Source of the DNA: Chlorella sorokiniana | Taxonomy: Eukaryota > Chlorophyta > Trebouxiophyceae > Chlorellales > Chlorellaceae | Reading direction: 5' to 3' | Assembly: GCA_025917655.1 (NCBI GenBank) | Contig: CP084615.1 | Location: forward strand, 1,550,001-1,614,000 | Length of the DNA: 64,000 nucleotides | Part shown: positions 33,933-44,540 of the stretch, one piece after another | How positions within the stretch are numbered: the first letter of the stretch is position 1 | Layout: every line of letters starts with the position of its first letter | Notes under the pieces: generated by a model | Seen by the model: the letters and a program-made list of their open reading frames with translations, nothing else | What the model was told of the DNA's origin: nothing | Databases searched by the model: none | Made by a program: the position numbers and the translations under genes

Positions 33933-34442
33933 ATGCAGGAGAGTGTGGACCTCTACGCCACTCTTGGCGTCGCCAAGAAGGCCACCGAGACGGAGGTAAT
34001 TGAACCTTTTACGTATGCGCGAAAAGCTGCCTGGGCCGAGTCCGGGAGGCTGCTGGGGCAGATGGTTCTCCGCCGCCGCCGCACCCACTGGACTTCCAGG
34101 CACCACTGTGCCAGCCAGCGATGTGCTGAACGCCCTCACGAACCCCATTCTTTGCAGATTCGGCGCGCCTACCGCAACCTCGCTTCCAAGGCGCACCCAG
34201 ACAAGGGGGTGACCCCGAGCGCTTCCGCACCATCCAGCAGGCGAGCGGCCGGCCCCCCTCCCCGCCCTGCTGCTGTGCGCTCAGAGAGGAGATGGACGAT
34301 TCGTCTGCTGCAGTACTGTCATCTGCCCTGCCCACCTGCCCTGCCTGCAGGCCTGGGAGGTGCTGTCCGATGGCGCCAAGCGGGCCGAGTACGACGCCAC
34401 GGGGCGGGTGGTGCGCAGCGTGGAGGAGGAGTTCATGGACAG

Positions 34443-34480
<38 letters not shown>

Positions 34481-35854
34481 GTGGGAGGGGGGGGGGGGAA
34501 GAAGGAGGGGGGAGGCAACGACTCAGTGGGGAAGGTGTGATGTGCACCAAGCGAGCAAGCCAAGCCGAATGAAGAACATTCCCCCTCCCTGCTGCAGCTT
34601 TGGGGGGCAGCTTCCGCGACAAGATGCGCAGCAAGGCCGCGGAGCAGGCCAACCTGTCTGAGCAGATCACGGTGCGGCAGGACGAGAACGCGCGGTCGCA
34701 CACTGCCGGGTTCGAGGTGAGCGAGGTGGTGGTGGCCAGCGGCTGTGCAGCCCCCTTCGGGATGCCGTGACAGAGCGGCCAGCAGCGGATGGCAGCGCTC
34801 GGCAGTGCAAGCTGGGCTGTGCCTCGCCTTTCAACCCCCTCCCCACACCAACCCCCGCACCCGTAGGCCTGGATGCGAACGCGGGGCCAGGGCGGCGTCA
34901 AGGTGTTCACCCAGGACGACGTCATTGACCAGTACGGGGTGGTCAAGGGCAGCTACGACGCGGTGCCCCTGCCCAAGATCAAGGCGTACTCGGTGGGTGA
35001 AGGGGGGCGGGTGGGGCAGCTGGGGGCACAAACACACAGAGTGACTAGCTTGGTCAGAGAGCTCCCCTCCCGTCCTGGCTGCCCATTGGTCCCCTCCCCA
35101 ACCACCGCCCCGCCCCCTGTGCCCCAGGTGCGGTGCAGCAAGGCGGGCAAGCCCAAGGAGGTGCTGAGCCTGGCCACCGAGGCGCTGCCCGGGGAGCTGG
35201 AGTGGGGGCAGGTGCTGCTCAGCATGCGGGTCGTGCCCATCAACCCCGCCGACCTCTACACCGTCAGCACGGGGGGCCTGTACGGCGGCGAGGCCGTGGC
35301 GCCGCCCTTTGTGGCGGGGCACGACGGCGTGGCTGTGGTGGTGAAGGTGGGTGGGTGGGGCCCGCGGCTTGGCTTGGGAAGGAGGCGGGAGGGGGCAGCG
35401 CAGCGCCGTGCCCGCGGTCAAGGCGACAGGGTGAGCTGTTGATGGCTGTTGAAACCGCCGGACCGGGTGCCACGCAGGTGGGGCCCGGGGTGAAGGGCCT
35501 GGCCGAGAACGACTGGGTGGTGCCCCTGAAGCCCAACCTGGGCACCTGGCGCCGCTGGCAGGCAAGGCCGCCGGGGGTGTGGGGGCTCTCTGGTGCGCTC
35601 ATCTTCCGCTGGCAACAGAAGCGGCAGCCGCCGCCAGCCAGCGACTGCTCATCACGTCCACCCAGCGAGTCGTAGGCACCGCCTCCCCGCCAAGCCCCTG
35701 TTGCCTGCCCCCGCCCCCCTCCCCCGGGCTGCAGTGGCGCGCGAGAAGGACCTGCTGCGCATCCCCGCTGAGGTGATGCCGCTGGAGCAGTGCGCCATGC
35801 TGCGTGAGATGCTCACAGCCTACAGGCTGCTGGAGGAGGCCAGCCTGAAGGTGG

Positions 35855-35887
<33 letters not shown>

Positions 35888-37376
35888 GGGGGGGCTATGG
35901 TGCAGGGCGGCAGGAGGCCAGGGGGAGAGGAGGAGAGGAGGAGTGGGGAGCCCGGCAGCCTCGTGTGCTGCTGGCAGGCAGGGCCATGGTCGGTTCCTGT
36001 GTGCTTGACCGTAGGTCCCCCCCCCCACCCCCGCAGCCCGGCGACGCCGTCATCCTCAACGCCGCCAACGGAACCGTGGGCCAGCTCCTGGTGCAGGTGT
36101 GCCCTCGCTCATGCCTGGCGAGCACGCCTTTGCTATTCTGTGTCGGGCCTGCCTCGACGTGATTCTCTGCAAGGCATGCCTTGATGGCTTGGAGTCGGCT
36201 GGCTGCCGACGCCGCCCACCCGCCCCGCCTGCCCCCTCGCAGCTGTGCCACCTGCTGCGCCTGCGCGCCATTGCCGTCGTGTCGGCCGAGAGCGACTTTG
36301 ACAAAACGGCGCTGTGGCTGCGGGCGCTGGGCGCCGCCGAGGTCCTCAAAGACCAGGGCAGCCTCAAGGTGGGGACCTCACATACCTTGGTGTGTGGTTG
36401 CAGTTTGGGGGTGGTGGTTGGAGGCAATTGGTGGGTAGGGTATGGCGGCGTGAAGGCTGTGGGCATGAGGGCGACAAGGCACCCATCCTTAATGGAACGC
36501 CGCTGCCTGCCTAGGGGTGCCTGCATCAAGGCTGAAACGACATGAGCGACCACCCCCGGCCTGCCGCAGGCTGAGCTGGACAAGCACAAGTTCTACTCCA
36601 AGCCGCGGCTGGCCCTGGACGCGCTGGGCGGCCCCAGCGCGCAGCGCATCTCAGAGACGCTGGCCGACGGCGGCCAGATGGTCATCTACGGCGCCATGAC
36701 GGGCAAGCCGGCCCTGTTCAGCTGGCACCAGTGGGTGTTCCAAGGGGTGCAGGTGAGGGGGCGGAGGGGAGGCAGCACTCGCTGGGGAAGGGGAAGCGGA
36801 GGCTTCCTGCACGCTTCTCCCACAAAGCTTATGGCGCAGCCTGCATGATCTCCTTTCACCGCCCTATAAACGCGCCCCCCCCCCCCCGCTCCCCTCCCCC
36901 GGATTCTCCCGGCAGGTGCGCGGCTTCAATGTGCGGCGTTGGATGAAGGAGAACAAGAAGCGGCTGCCGTCGGTGCTGGAGAGCGTGGCCAAGCTGGTCA
37001 ACGCGGGCAAGCTGCAGGCAACCTTCACAGAGTGAGGGGGTGGGTTGTTGGGTGTGGCTGTGTGTGGGTGGGTGCGTGGTGGGGGTGGGGATGGGGGTGG
37101 GGGCATGCAGAGCATGCAGGCTTCCAGGACAGCTCAGAGTCGCCTGAGAGGCCCTGGGGGCGGGCTTCTGGCTGCTTCCCTGCAGGCGGCTTCCTGCCAG
37201 GGTGCCGACCCCGCATTCCCACTCAAACAAACCCTCGACCCCCTTTCCTCCCCCCCCCACACACCAGGTACGAGCTGCACACAGAGTGGGAGGAGGCGCT
37301 GGACCACGCCCAAGACCGCGGCAAGAACACAAAGGTGGTGCTGCGCGTCAGCGACGTGGGGGTCACCTACGAGTGA
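33933..37376 (+). CDS. J-domain fused to mitochondrial-type enoyl-thioester reductase (MECR/ETR1-like)
   Basis: Exon 1 (33933-33995) and the exon from 34158 encode a J domain: SVDLYATLGVAKKATETE, IRRAYRNLASKAHPDK with the HPD motif, then AWEVLSDGAKRAEYDATG. A linker follows (MRSKAAEQANLSEQITVRQD, DDVIDQYGVVKGSYDAVPLP). The next exons read VRCSKAGKPKEVLSLATEAL, MRVVPINPADLYTVSTGGLY, ENDWVVPLKPNLGTWR, PGDAVILNAANGTVGQLLVQ, PRLALDALGG and GGQMVIYGAMTGKP. These are the NADPH-binding medium-chain reductase of fatty-acid synthesis type II. No stop, ATG-led break or promoter-sized gap lies between the halves. A one-base loss at 34205-34209 sits just after HPDK, and another near 34609. Two introns begin with long (GT)n runs. 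Confidence 0.8.
34443..34482 (+). repeat. (GT)n microsatellite directly after a splice donor
   Basis: The run starts at the donor itself in the intron after the J-domain exon of the fusion gene. Confidence 0.9.
35857..35884 (+). repeat. (GT)n microsatellite six bases after a splice donor
   Basis: Follows the donor at 35851 (exon end LEEASLK) of the J-domain fusion gene. Confidence 0.9.
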
Positions 37377-37783
37377 CGCGCGCCCGCACAGCGGCCGCGG
37401 TACCGCCGGCCCACATGCCCACCCACAATTCACACATACACCCACACTCCCCGCCTCACAGTGCACCTTGAGTCGTTGCTCTTTAACAAAGCAGAGCCAA
37501 ATGATGAATAATTTACAATGCTGCCAGCTTGGTAACCAGTTCCCATAAGTAACAAAACATAGAACCCAGCAGCTTGTGCAGGGATGCGGGGCGGGGGCAA
37601 ACGCCATGATAAGGTTAACAATGCGCTTGATCAACGCATAGGAAAGTAGAAAAGTGCAGGACGGGTTGAATCGGGGACAAATTTGCAGGTTCTGGCCAGG
37701 GCACAGTCCCCAGCCGCACTCACGGCTGGCTTTGTTGCAAGGCGGGGCATCCCGCTTGCCTGTGCAGAATTGTGTAGCGCAGT
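37377..37783. other. Convergent 3' region of the J-domain fusion and coiled-coil genes
   Basis: No gene seen. TTACA at 37513-37517 is the minus-strand TGTAA, about 270 bases past the coiled-coil stop and 137 bases from the fusion stop. No plus-strand TGTAA was found. Confidence 0.4.
37513..37517 (-). terminator. TGTAA polyadenylation signal of the coiled-coil gene
   Basis: TTACA on the plus strand in an AT-rich stretch, 270 bases past the stop at 37784. Confidence 0.5.
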
Positions 37784-39226
37784 TTACGCCTCCTCCTCAC
37801 CAGCGGCCTCAGCCGCGGCCTCAGGCACGTCGGCCTCGGGCGCATCCACGGCGGCAAAGTCGTCGACTGGCAACACCTCCTCAGCGGCAGTGGGCGCCGC
37901 TTCCTCTTCCTCCGCCTCCTCAGCAGCAGCATCGGCAAGCGCCGCCGCCTCTTCAGGCTCCGCCGCCTCTTCCGGTGCTGCCTCCTCCATCTGAGCCGCT
38001 GCCTCCTCCTCTCCAGGAGCCGCCTCGTCCTCTTCAGGTGCCGCCAGCTCCTCTCCATCCGCAGCAGCTGCCGCAGCTGCTTCCAGCTCCTCTGTGGCCT
38101 GCGGCTCTGCCACTGGCTCTGCCTGCTCTGCACCCTCCTCCTCCGCCGCCGCCTCCTCACCCACATCCAGCGGGCCACCGCCCTCGGTCGCCGCCGCCAC
38201 AGGCTCCAGCGCGTCGGCCTCCTGGGCAGCGTCATGCGTCTCCACACCGCCGCCACTTGCTGCTGCTCCTCAGCGTGCGCCATTGCCTGGGCTGCAGCCG
38301 CCAGCTGCAGGCCCGCCAGCTCACCCTGCAGCTGCACCACCTCGGCAGAGCCGGGAGCGGCGGGCGCCACCGGCGTGGGCGTCGACACCATGGCGGCGGT
38401 GGCGGCGGCCGTCGCCGCGGCCACAGCAGCCGCCTCAGCCTCGCGCTTCAGGCTCTGCTTGGTGGCGGTGTGTGAACCGCGCTCGGCTGCCAGCTCGGCC
38501 TGGGCCTGCTGCAGCTCACGCCTGACCTCTGCGGTCAGGAGGGGCAGGGTGGGAGGGGGCTCTGCGTGGTGAGCGCATGTTCTTGGGACCAGTGGGAACT
38601 GGAGAGATGCAGAGCCGGCTGCAACCCAGGCGGACCCTTGTGTTTACAGCCCCCTTTCCCCTCCCTTGCCCCCGGGAAGGGCCCGAACCCACCCTGGTCT
38701 GCCACATACGGCGCGCGCGCCTCCTCCAGATCATCCTCCAGCGTGCGCACCCGCCGCGCGCCCTCCTCCACCTCCGCCTCCAGCTGGCACACGCGCGACG
38801 ATAGCGCCGCCGCCTCGGCACGCGCAGCCTCCAGGTCGCGCTGCAAGACAAGGGGGCCAGGCAGCCGTGGCGAGTGTGTGGCAGCGTTGGCGGATGGGGA
38901 GGAAGCTGCGCTTGCCGGGCCGCTCGCCTGGCCCGCCTGCTCAGACCAGGCCAGAACCAAGTACAAGCCACCGCCCCCACCGACGCCCCCTCACCTGCAG
39001 GTCCTGGCGCTCCATCTCCGCCCCCTCAGCGCCGTCTTGAGGTCAGCCATGTCCATCTGCAGCGCAGTGGAGCCCCGCTCCTGGGCCATCAGCCGCTCAT
39101 CCCGCTCTGCAAGGGGGAGGGGGCCAGGCTTCAGGGTGGGCGCAACAAGCCGAAGCGGCAGCGCCTGCAGCTGTTTCTCCATATGATGTCAACCGCTGTC
39201 CATGGTGGCAGGAGTTGAACCCCCCC

Positions 39227-39270
<44 letters not shown>

Positions 39271-40599
39271 CTCACACTCACCCTGCATCTGGCGCTCAAC
39301 GGCCGCCAGCGCCAACTGGGTCCCCTTCAGGTCGGACTGCACGAGTTGTGAAGGGGGCGGTGTCAGCCTGGCAGGCGATCCTCTCAAGCACAGCCATCTG
39401 CTGCCCCCCAAAACACCCTCACTCACCTCCAGCAGCGCCAGCTTGCGGTCCTTCTCAGCAATGGCAGCGTGGGCTGCCTCCAGCGCCAGCTGCCGCTCAG
39501 TCAGGCTCGCCTCGGCCGCGGCCAGGTCGGCGACGGCGGCGGCGGATGCGGTGTTGGCGCGCTGCAGCGCCCGCTCGCCCTCGCTCACCTGGGGGGCGCG
39601 TGAGGCGGTGAGGGGAGCAGGGCGAGGGGGCGGTGAGGGGAGCAGGGCGAGGGGGCAGGGCGCATGCGTAGTGGACGACCAGAAACCGGGTGAGGTCAGC
39701 AAGTGCGCGGTGGCCCCCAGTGCAGCCACAACAACACATATCGTGCGCGGTCCCCCTACACACACACACACACACACGTTCACACGCATGCCACCAGGCG
39801 CCCGCCCACCTTCTGGCCCAGCGCCTCCAGCTCCTTGATCCGGGCCTCGGCGGCGGCCAGGCGAGCGGCGCAATCCGCCAGGTCGTCGTCGCGCGCCGCC
39901 AGCTCAGCCTCCAACTCGTCGCAGCGTGCGCCAGCCTGGCGGGGCGGGACAATGCGGGGGCGAGGGGGCGGTGGGGCCAGAGCAAGGGCGCAATCAACGT
40001 GCAAGGCATACGTGCTGCACGCTGCCGGTTCGCCCCATCCCTGGAAGGGGTCAACACGCCGGCCCCCTCCAAAGGAACAAAACAGCCAAGCGCACCAGAC
40101 GTGCCCGCTCGGCGGCCTCCTCCGCCTCCTTCTGCGCCTGCCTCAGCTGCTCGCCCAGCTTCCCCACATGCTGGTCGTTGGCGCTCTTCAGCTGCAGCCA
40201 GCGCACGCAGCGGGAGAGAGACAGGTGAGGCGCACTGATGAAGCAGCAAGGGAAGGCCGCCGCACCGATGCTTGGGCGGGCCACGCAGCTCAGGGCATCG
40301 CAGGACACAGGCCATGGCAGGCAGGCAGCATCAGGCAGGCAGGCAGGACACAGGCAAAAGCAGGCAGGCAGGCGGGCAGGCAGCGGCAGGCAGGCAGCAG
40401 GCACAGCGGGCGGGGGGCTCACGTGCTCCACATGCGCCGCCGCCGCCCGCGCCGCCGCCAGCTCCTCCTCCAGCCCCTCCAGCGCCGCGGTGTGGGAGGC
40501 CAGCTGCCCCCTCAGCTGCTCAGCCTCCTTGTCGGCTCGGGAGCGGGAGAGGTCAATGGCGCCCTGCAGCGGCGGGGCGGGTGGGCGGGGCGGGGTGGA

Positions 40600-40631
<32 letters not shown>

Positions 40632-42989
40632 GGGAGTGTGGATGTGCGTGTGTGGTGTGTTGAGAGAGCGGGCCCCGGGGCAGGGAAGAGCTGCAGGCAA
40701 GCGGTTGGCTGGCTGGTTGGGGCGGCTGGCGAGGGGTTGCCAGAGGGGGTAAAGGGGGTCGCATCCACACCTGGCTCTGCCGCGCCATGGCCAGCGCGTC
40801 TGCCGCCCGCGCGCCGCCCGCCCCCAGCTCCTCCTCTTTGGCGTCCAGGGCAGCCATGGCCTCCTGCGGGGCAGACGGCAGGGCACACGGTGTTCCAATT
40901 GTACCTTTATGCAGGGCTTTTAAGCTTTGCAGCTTTCCCTTCGAGGCTGAACACAGGCGGCGGCAGGCACCCAAGCATGGGCCGGCCCGTAAAGGCAGCC
41001 AGCCGGCGCGGGCGCGCACCGCGTAGCGCCGCTCGTTCGTGTCGGCGCTCCGCTGCGCCTCCTCCAGCTGCTGCTTCAGCGCCGCCGCCGACAGCTCAGC
41101 GGTTTCGGCGCGCTCCCGCGCCGCGCGGCCGCCCTCCGCCTCCCGCTCCCGCTCCGCCGCCGCCGCCGCCAGCTCCTCGGCCGCGTGCCGCACCTGCGCC
41201 TCCAGCTGCGCCCTCTCCTGGCGGCAGCCGCCAGCTTCTCCTGCAGGTCTGCCACGAATGCGTCGCTGGAGAACTTGGAGTCGGTGATGTCGCGCAGGCG
41301 GGCCTGGCGGGGGTGAGGAGGGGCGGGGGGGAAAGGGGAGGGTTGGTGAGGTGCCAGCTGGTGGGCCGGTCGGGCGGAGGATGAGCCTGCAAAACGCGGT
41401 CACCCGAGGAGGCGCATGCTGGCTGCCCGCCAGATATGCCCAAGGACCGGCCGCTGCGTTCATGAGAGAGGAAATAACGCGAAATCACCTCGCTGGCCTC
41501 CAGCGCCGCCGCCTTCTCGTCGAGCTGCGCCTGCAGCGCCGCCACGCGCGCCGCCGCCTCCCGCGCCTCGTCCCCCCGTGCGCCAGCTGCGCCTGCAGCG
41601 CCGCCACCTGCAGCGCCAGCTGCTCGCGCTCCGCCACGCTGCGCGCCGCCGCCGCCTTCATGCCCTCCGCCTCCGCTGCCTGCGCGTCTGCCGCCGCCGC
41701 CATCTTGGCGAGGTCAGAGTCGCGGCGCTGCAGCGCGCCCTTGAGCTCGCCCCGCCCCTGGTCCGCCAGCGCGCGCAGCGCCACCAGCTGCTCCCGCGCC
41801 GCGCGCAGCTCCGCCTCCAGCCCCGCGCACCGCTCGCCCAGCGCCGCCGCGCCGTCGCCAGAGCCGCCTTCTCCGCGTCGGCGGCGGTGGCCCCCCGCTG
41901 CAGCTCCTTCACCTGCCCCATCAGCGACTCTGCGCGGTCCCGCCACGACTCCGCCTCCGTCCGCAGCGCACGCATGCGGTTGGCCTCGTAGGCCGACAGG
42001 CCGCCGCCGCCCACCACCGCCACCCCGCTCTCCTCCACCTCCTCGCGGCGGGTGGGGCGCCGCGGCGTCAGCTGCGCCGCCCGCGCCTTGAGCTCCGCCA
42101 GCTCGCCCTCCAGCTCCCGGATGCGCGCCGCCTTCTCGTGCAGCTCAGCCACCAGCGCCTCCTCGTCGCTGTTCTGGCGGGACAGCGGGCCGCGGGGCGT
42201 GACGGCGGGCGGCGCGCCGCCGCCGCCGGGCCGCGCGCGCGCCGCGTCCAGCGCCGCCGACAGGCTGCCCACCGCCGCCTCGCGCTGCTTCAGCAGCGCC
42301 TGCACCTTGCTCAGCTGGGCGGACAGCTCTGTGGCCTGGCTGCGGTCGCGGCGCTGGGCCTGCGGCCAACCAGGGGAGGGCAGCAGCGGCGGCAGCGGGG
42401 TGAGCGCAGCGGGACCAGCACCAGGGGCACTGCTACACAGGACTGGTGCGCCGCATGCAGGCTGATTGAAAACAGAATGCAAGCCCTGCATTTGTGGGCG
42501 TGACCTGTGCGCAATGGGCTACCAGCAGCAGGCAGCGGTGCGCCGAGGGGGCGCGGCGGGACAGACCTGCAGCAGCTCCGCCTTCTGAGCCTTCTCACGA
42601 GCCAGCTCGGTGCTCAGCTGCTGGATCTTGTTGTCGGCAAGGTCCAGCTGCGCTGCCTTGCGCTTCAACTCCACCTGGAGCTGCACCAGGGTTTTTGCAG
42701 CGCAGGGCGTGAGCGGGCGCTGGCGGGCCTGCTCGGCGGCGCAAGGTCGCTGCGCGCCTGCGGCGGGAGCTGGCGGGCCCAGGCGAAAGCGGCCTTCCGG
42801 CGCTTCATGGCTTGTAATGTCGCTGCTCTGGCCCAGAGCGGCCGGCTCCTCCCACCCAACCCTCCTAGCCGAGATCTCTTGACATTAACATGCCGCGTTG
42901 GAAGATGGCGCACGCGGGGCCGCCCAGAGCATCGCCAGCCAATACCCACCCACCTTCTCCACTCCAGTTCCCGGCCCGAAGCTGGCCAT
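37784..42989 (-). CDS. Uncharacterised long coiled-coil protein with acidic Ala/Glu/Pro tail
   Basis: Starts MASFGPGTGVEK at ATG 42989, joined to LQVELKRKAAQLDLADNKIQ. Some 14 or more exons encode an almost continuous Ala/Glu/Gln/Arg coiled coil, e.g. DRSQATELSAQLSKVQALLK, EEALVAELHEKAARIRELEG, YEANRMRALRTEAESWRDRA, LAARDDDLADCAARLAAAEA and LTERQLALEAAHAAIAEKDR. A short linker holds the probable phosphosite region TPRGPLSRQNSDEEA. The last 150 residues are acidic (EEEGAEQAEPVAEP, PEEAAEPEEAAALADAAAEE) and end at 37784. No enzymatic domain is visible. It could be a cytoskeletal, Golgi or basal-body scaffold; I do not recognise a family. Several introns carry CA/GT runs. Confidence 0.6.
39230..39267 (-). 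repeat. (GT)n on the sense strand of the coiled-coil gene, just after a donor
   Basis: Seen as (CA)n on the plus strand. The donor of the minus-strand gene is at 39281. Confidence 0.9.
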
Positions 42990-43255
42990 GGTCGCGCTCG
43001 CACGCTCAACTGCTCCCAGTGCGACTGGTGTGCAGACAGGCTCGACTGTCCAATGAAGCAGAACCAATGTGGGTGTCGACAGTAGTGTGGACCTGCGCGG
43101 TGCTCTTGCAGGATCTGTTTGTTTGCCAGCTTGGCGGACTCTGGTGAGCGGCAAACTGGGGCACAGAATCAATTCGTCCGCATCGAATTGTCATGCTGAG
43201 CGCATTTCGAAGTGTTTTGCGGCCCCAGCTGCTCCCACATAGGGCAGTGCGAAAA
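42990..43255. promoter_or_regulatory. Divergent promoter of the coiled-coil and HAD genes
   Basis: 266 bases between opposing ATGs with a CCAAT box at 43050-43054. Confidence 0.4.
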
Positions 43256-44300
43256 ATGGCAGCGGCAGTGCAGAGCAGCAGCGGTGATAAGCGCACAGTC
43301 AAAGGAATTGTGTTTGGTAAGAAATGCGTCCCTACAATTCTGTGTTGCCTGCATCCGTGAGGTCCTGCGGCCGCCGCCGCCACTGCCGCCTACTGCCATA
43401 AACAGTCAGAGTTGCCACCCCTGTCCTCCCGCTCCAGACATGGACGGCACCCTCACTCAAGCCGTCATCGATTTTGCCGAGATGCGAAGACGTGTAGCCG
43501 CCTGCGCGGGGCTTCAGGCCATCGACGGGGACATCCTTGACGTGATTGCCTCCTGGCCGGCAGAGCAGCAGGCGGCGGCGCACGCCGCCATTGCAGAGGT
43601 CGAGGCGCAGGCGCTGCGCGACATGCAGCTCATGCCCGGGGTGCTGGAGCTGTCGCAGTTCTTGGATGGCCGGGCGTGCCGCGCGCGCTGGTCACCCGCA
43701 ACGTCAACGGTGAGGCTGGCGGGGCAGAAGGCGCGGTGGCGGTGTCGAGCGAGCGCCGCCCCTCGCGCAGCTGGCTGGCCGCTTGGTTGAGTGGCCGCTG
43801 ATGTGAAGGCCGCGCTGCGCCCCCTGCAGCGTCGATCGACTTCTTCCACCGCCACCACTTCACGCTGCCGCCCTTCACGCCGGCGCTGAGCCGCGAGTTT
43901 GCGCCGTACAAGCCCCACCCCGCCTCCCTGCTGCACATTGCCGAGAAGTGGGGCGTGGCGGCGCGGGAGCTGGTGATGGTGGGGGACTCGGCCAAGGACG
44001 ACGTGAGCTGCACCTTGCTGTGGCATCGCTCGCGCGGATGTGGATGCGTGGGGTCGGCACCTCGCACGCACCACCTGCGCCCCACCCAGCCCCCGCCCGC
44101 CCCCGCAGATTGTGTGCGGCAACAGGGCAGGCGCGGTGACGATACTGCTGGACGAGCAGCAGCGCTGGCGCAATCCGGCGGAGCTGCCGGGGGAGCAGCG
44201 GCCGCACTTCGTTGCGCGGTCGCTGCGGGAGGTGCAGCAGGTGCTGCAGCAGGAGCTGGTGCTGGTGCCGCCTGCGGCGCCGCCCCAGCCCCTGACGTGA
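43256..44300 (+). CDS. HAD-superfamily phosphatase, phosphoglycolate-phosphatase-like
   Basis: Exon 1 (43256-43316) ends GIVF and exon 2 (from 43438) begins DMDGTLTQAVIDFAEMRRRV, giving the nucleophile motif DxDGT. Next are IDGDILDVIASWPAEQQ, LMPGVLELSQFLD and the motif II region ALVTRNVN, then ASIDFFHRHHFTLPPFTPAL, REFAPYKPHP and LVMVGDSAKDD (motif IV), then IVCGNRAGAVTILLDE. This matches plant HAD proteins of the At2g33255 type along its whole length. The cap domain is small and helical. The substrate is unknown; plant relatives act on small phosphate esters. The frame is lost by one base near 43670, after QFLD. The stop is at 44298-44300, convergent with the ZIP gene 240 bases away. Confidence 0.85.
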
Positions 44301-44332
44301 CTGCAGGCCGCACTGACAAACACCACCGCTTT

Positions 44333-44337
44333 TTACA
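44333..44337 (-). terminator. TGTAA polyadenylation signal of the ZIP transporter gene
   Basis: TTACA on the plus strand, about 200 bases past the ZIP stop and only 33 bases past the stop of the convergent HAD gene. Confidence 0.5.
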
Positions 44338-44540
44338 CACCACTATTTTTCAACGAATCGCATCCAATACGATGCTCCTAATCTTAGAAAAGAGCAGCGA
44401 CCGAGTCGATTGACCAGGCCAGTGCGGCTTTGCCCGTGTGCACAGCTCCATCTGTACAACAGGTTGCCACACTCTGGTTGGCACGCTCGTGCTCGAGCCA
44501 AGGCCCCCTCGTGATCCCTCCCCACCGCCCAAGCGCCTGC

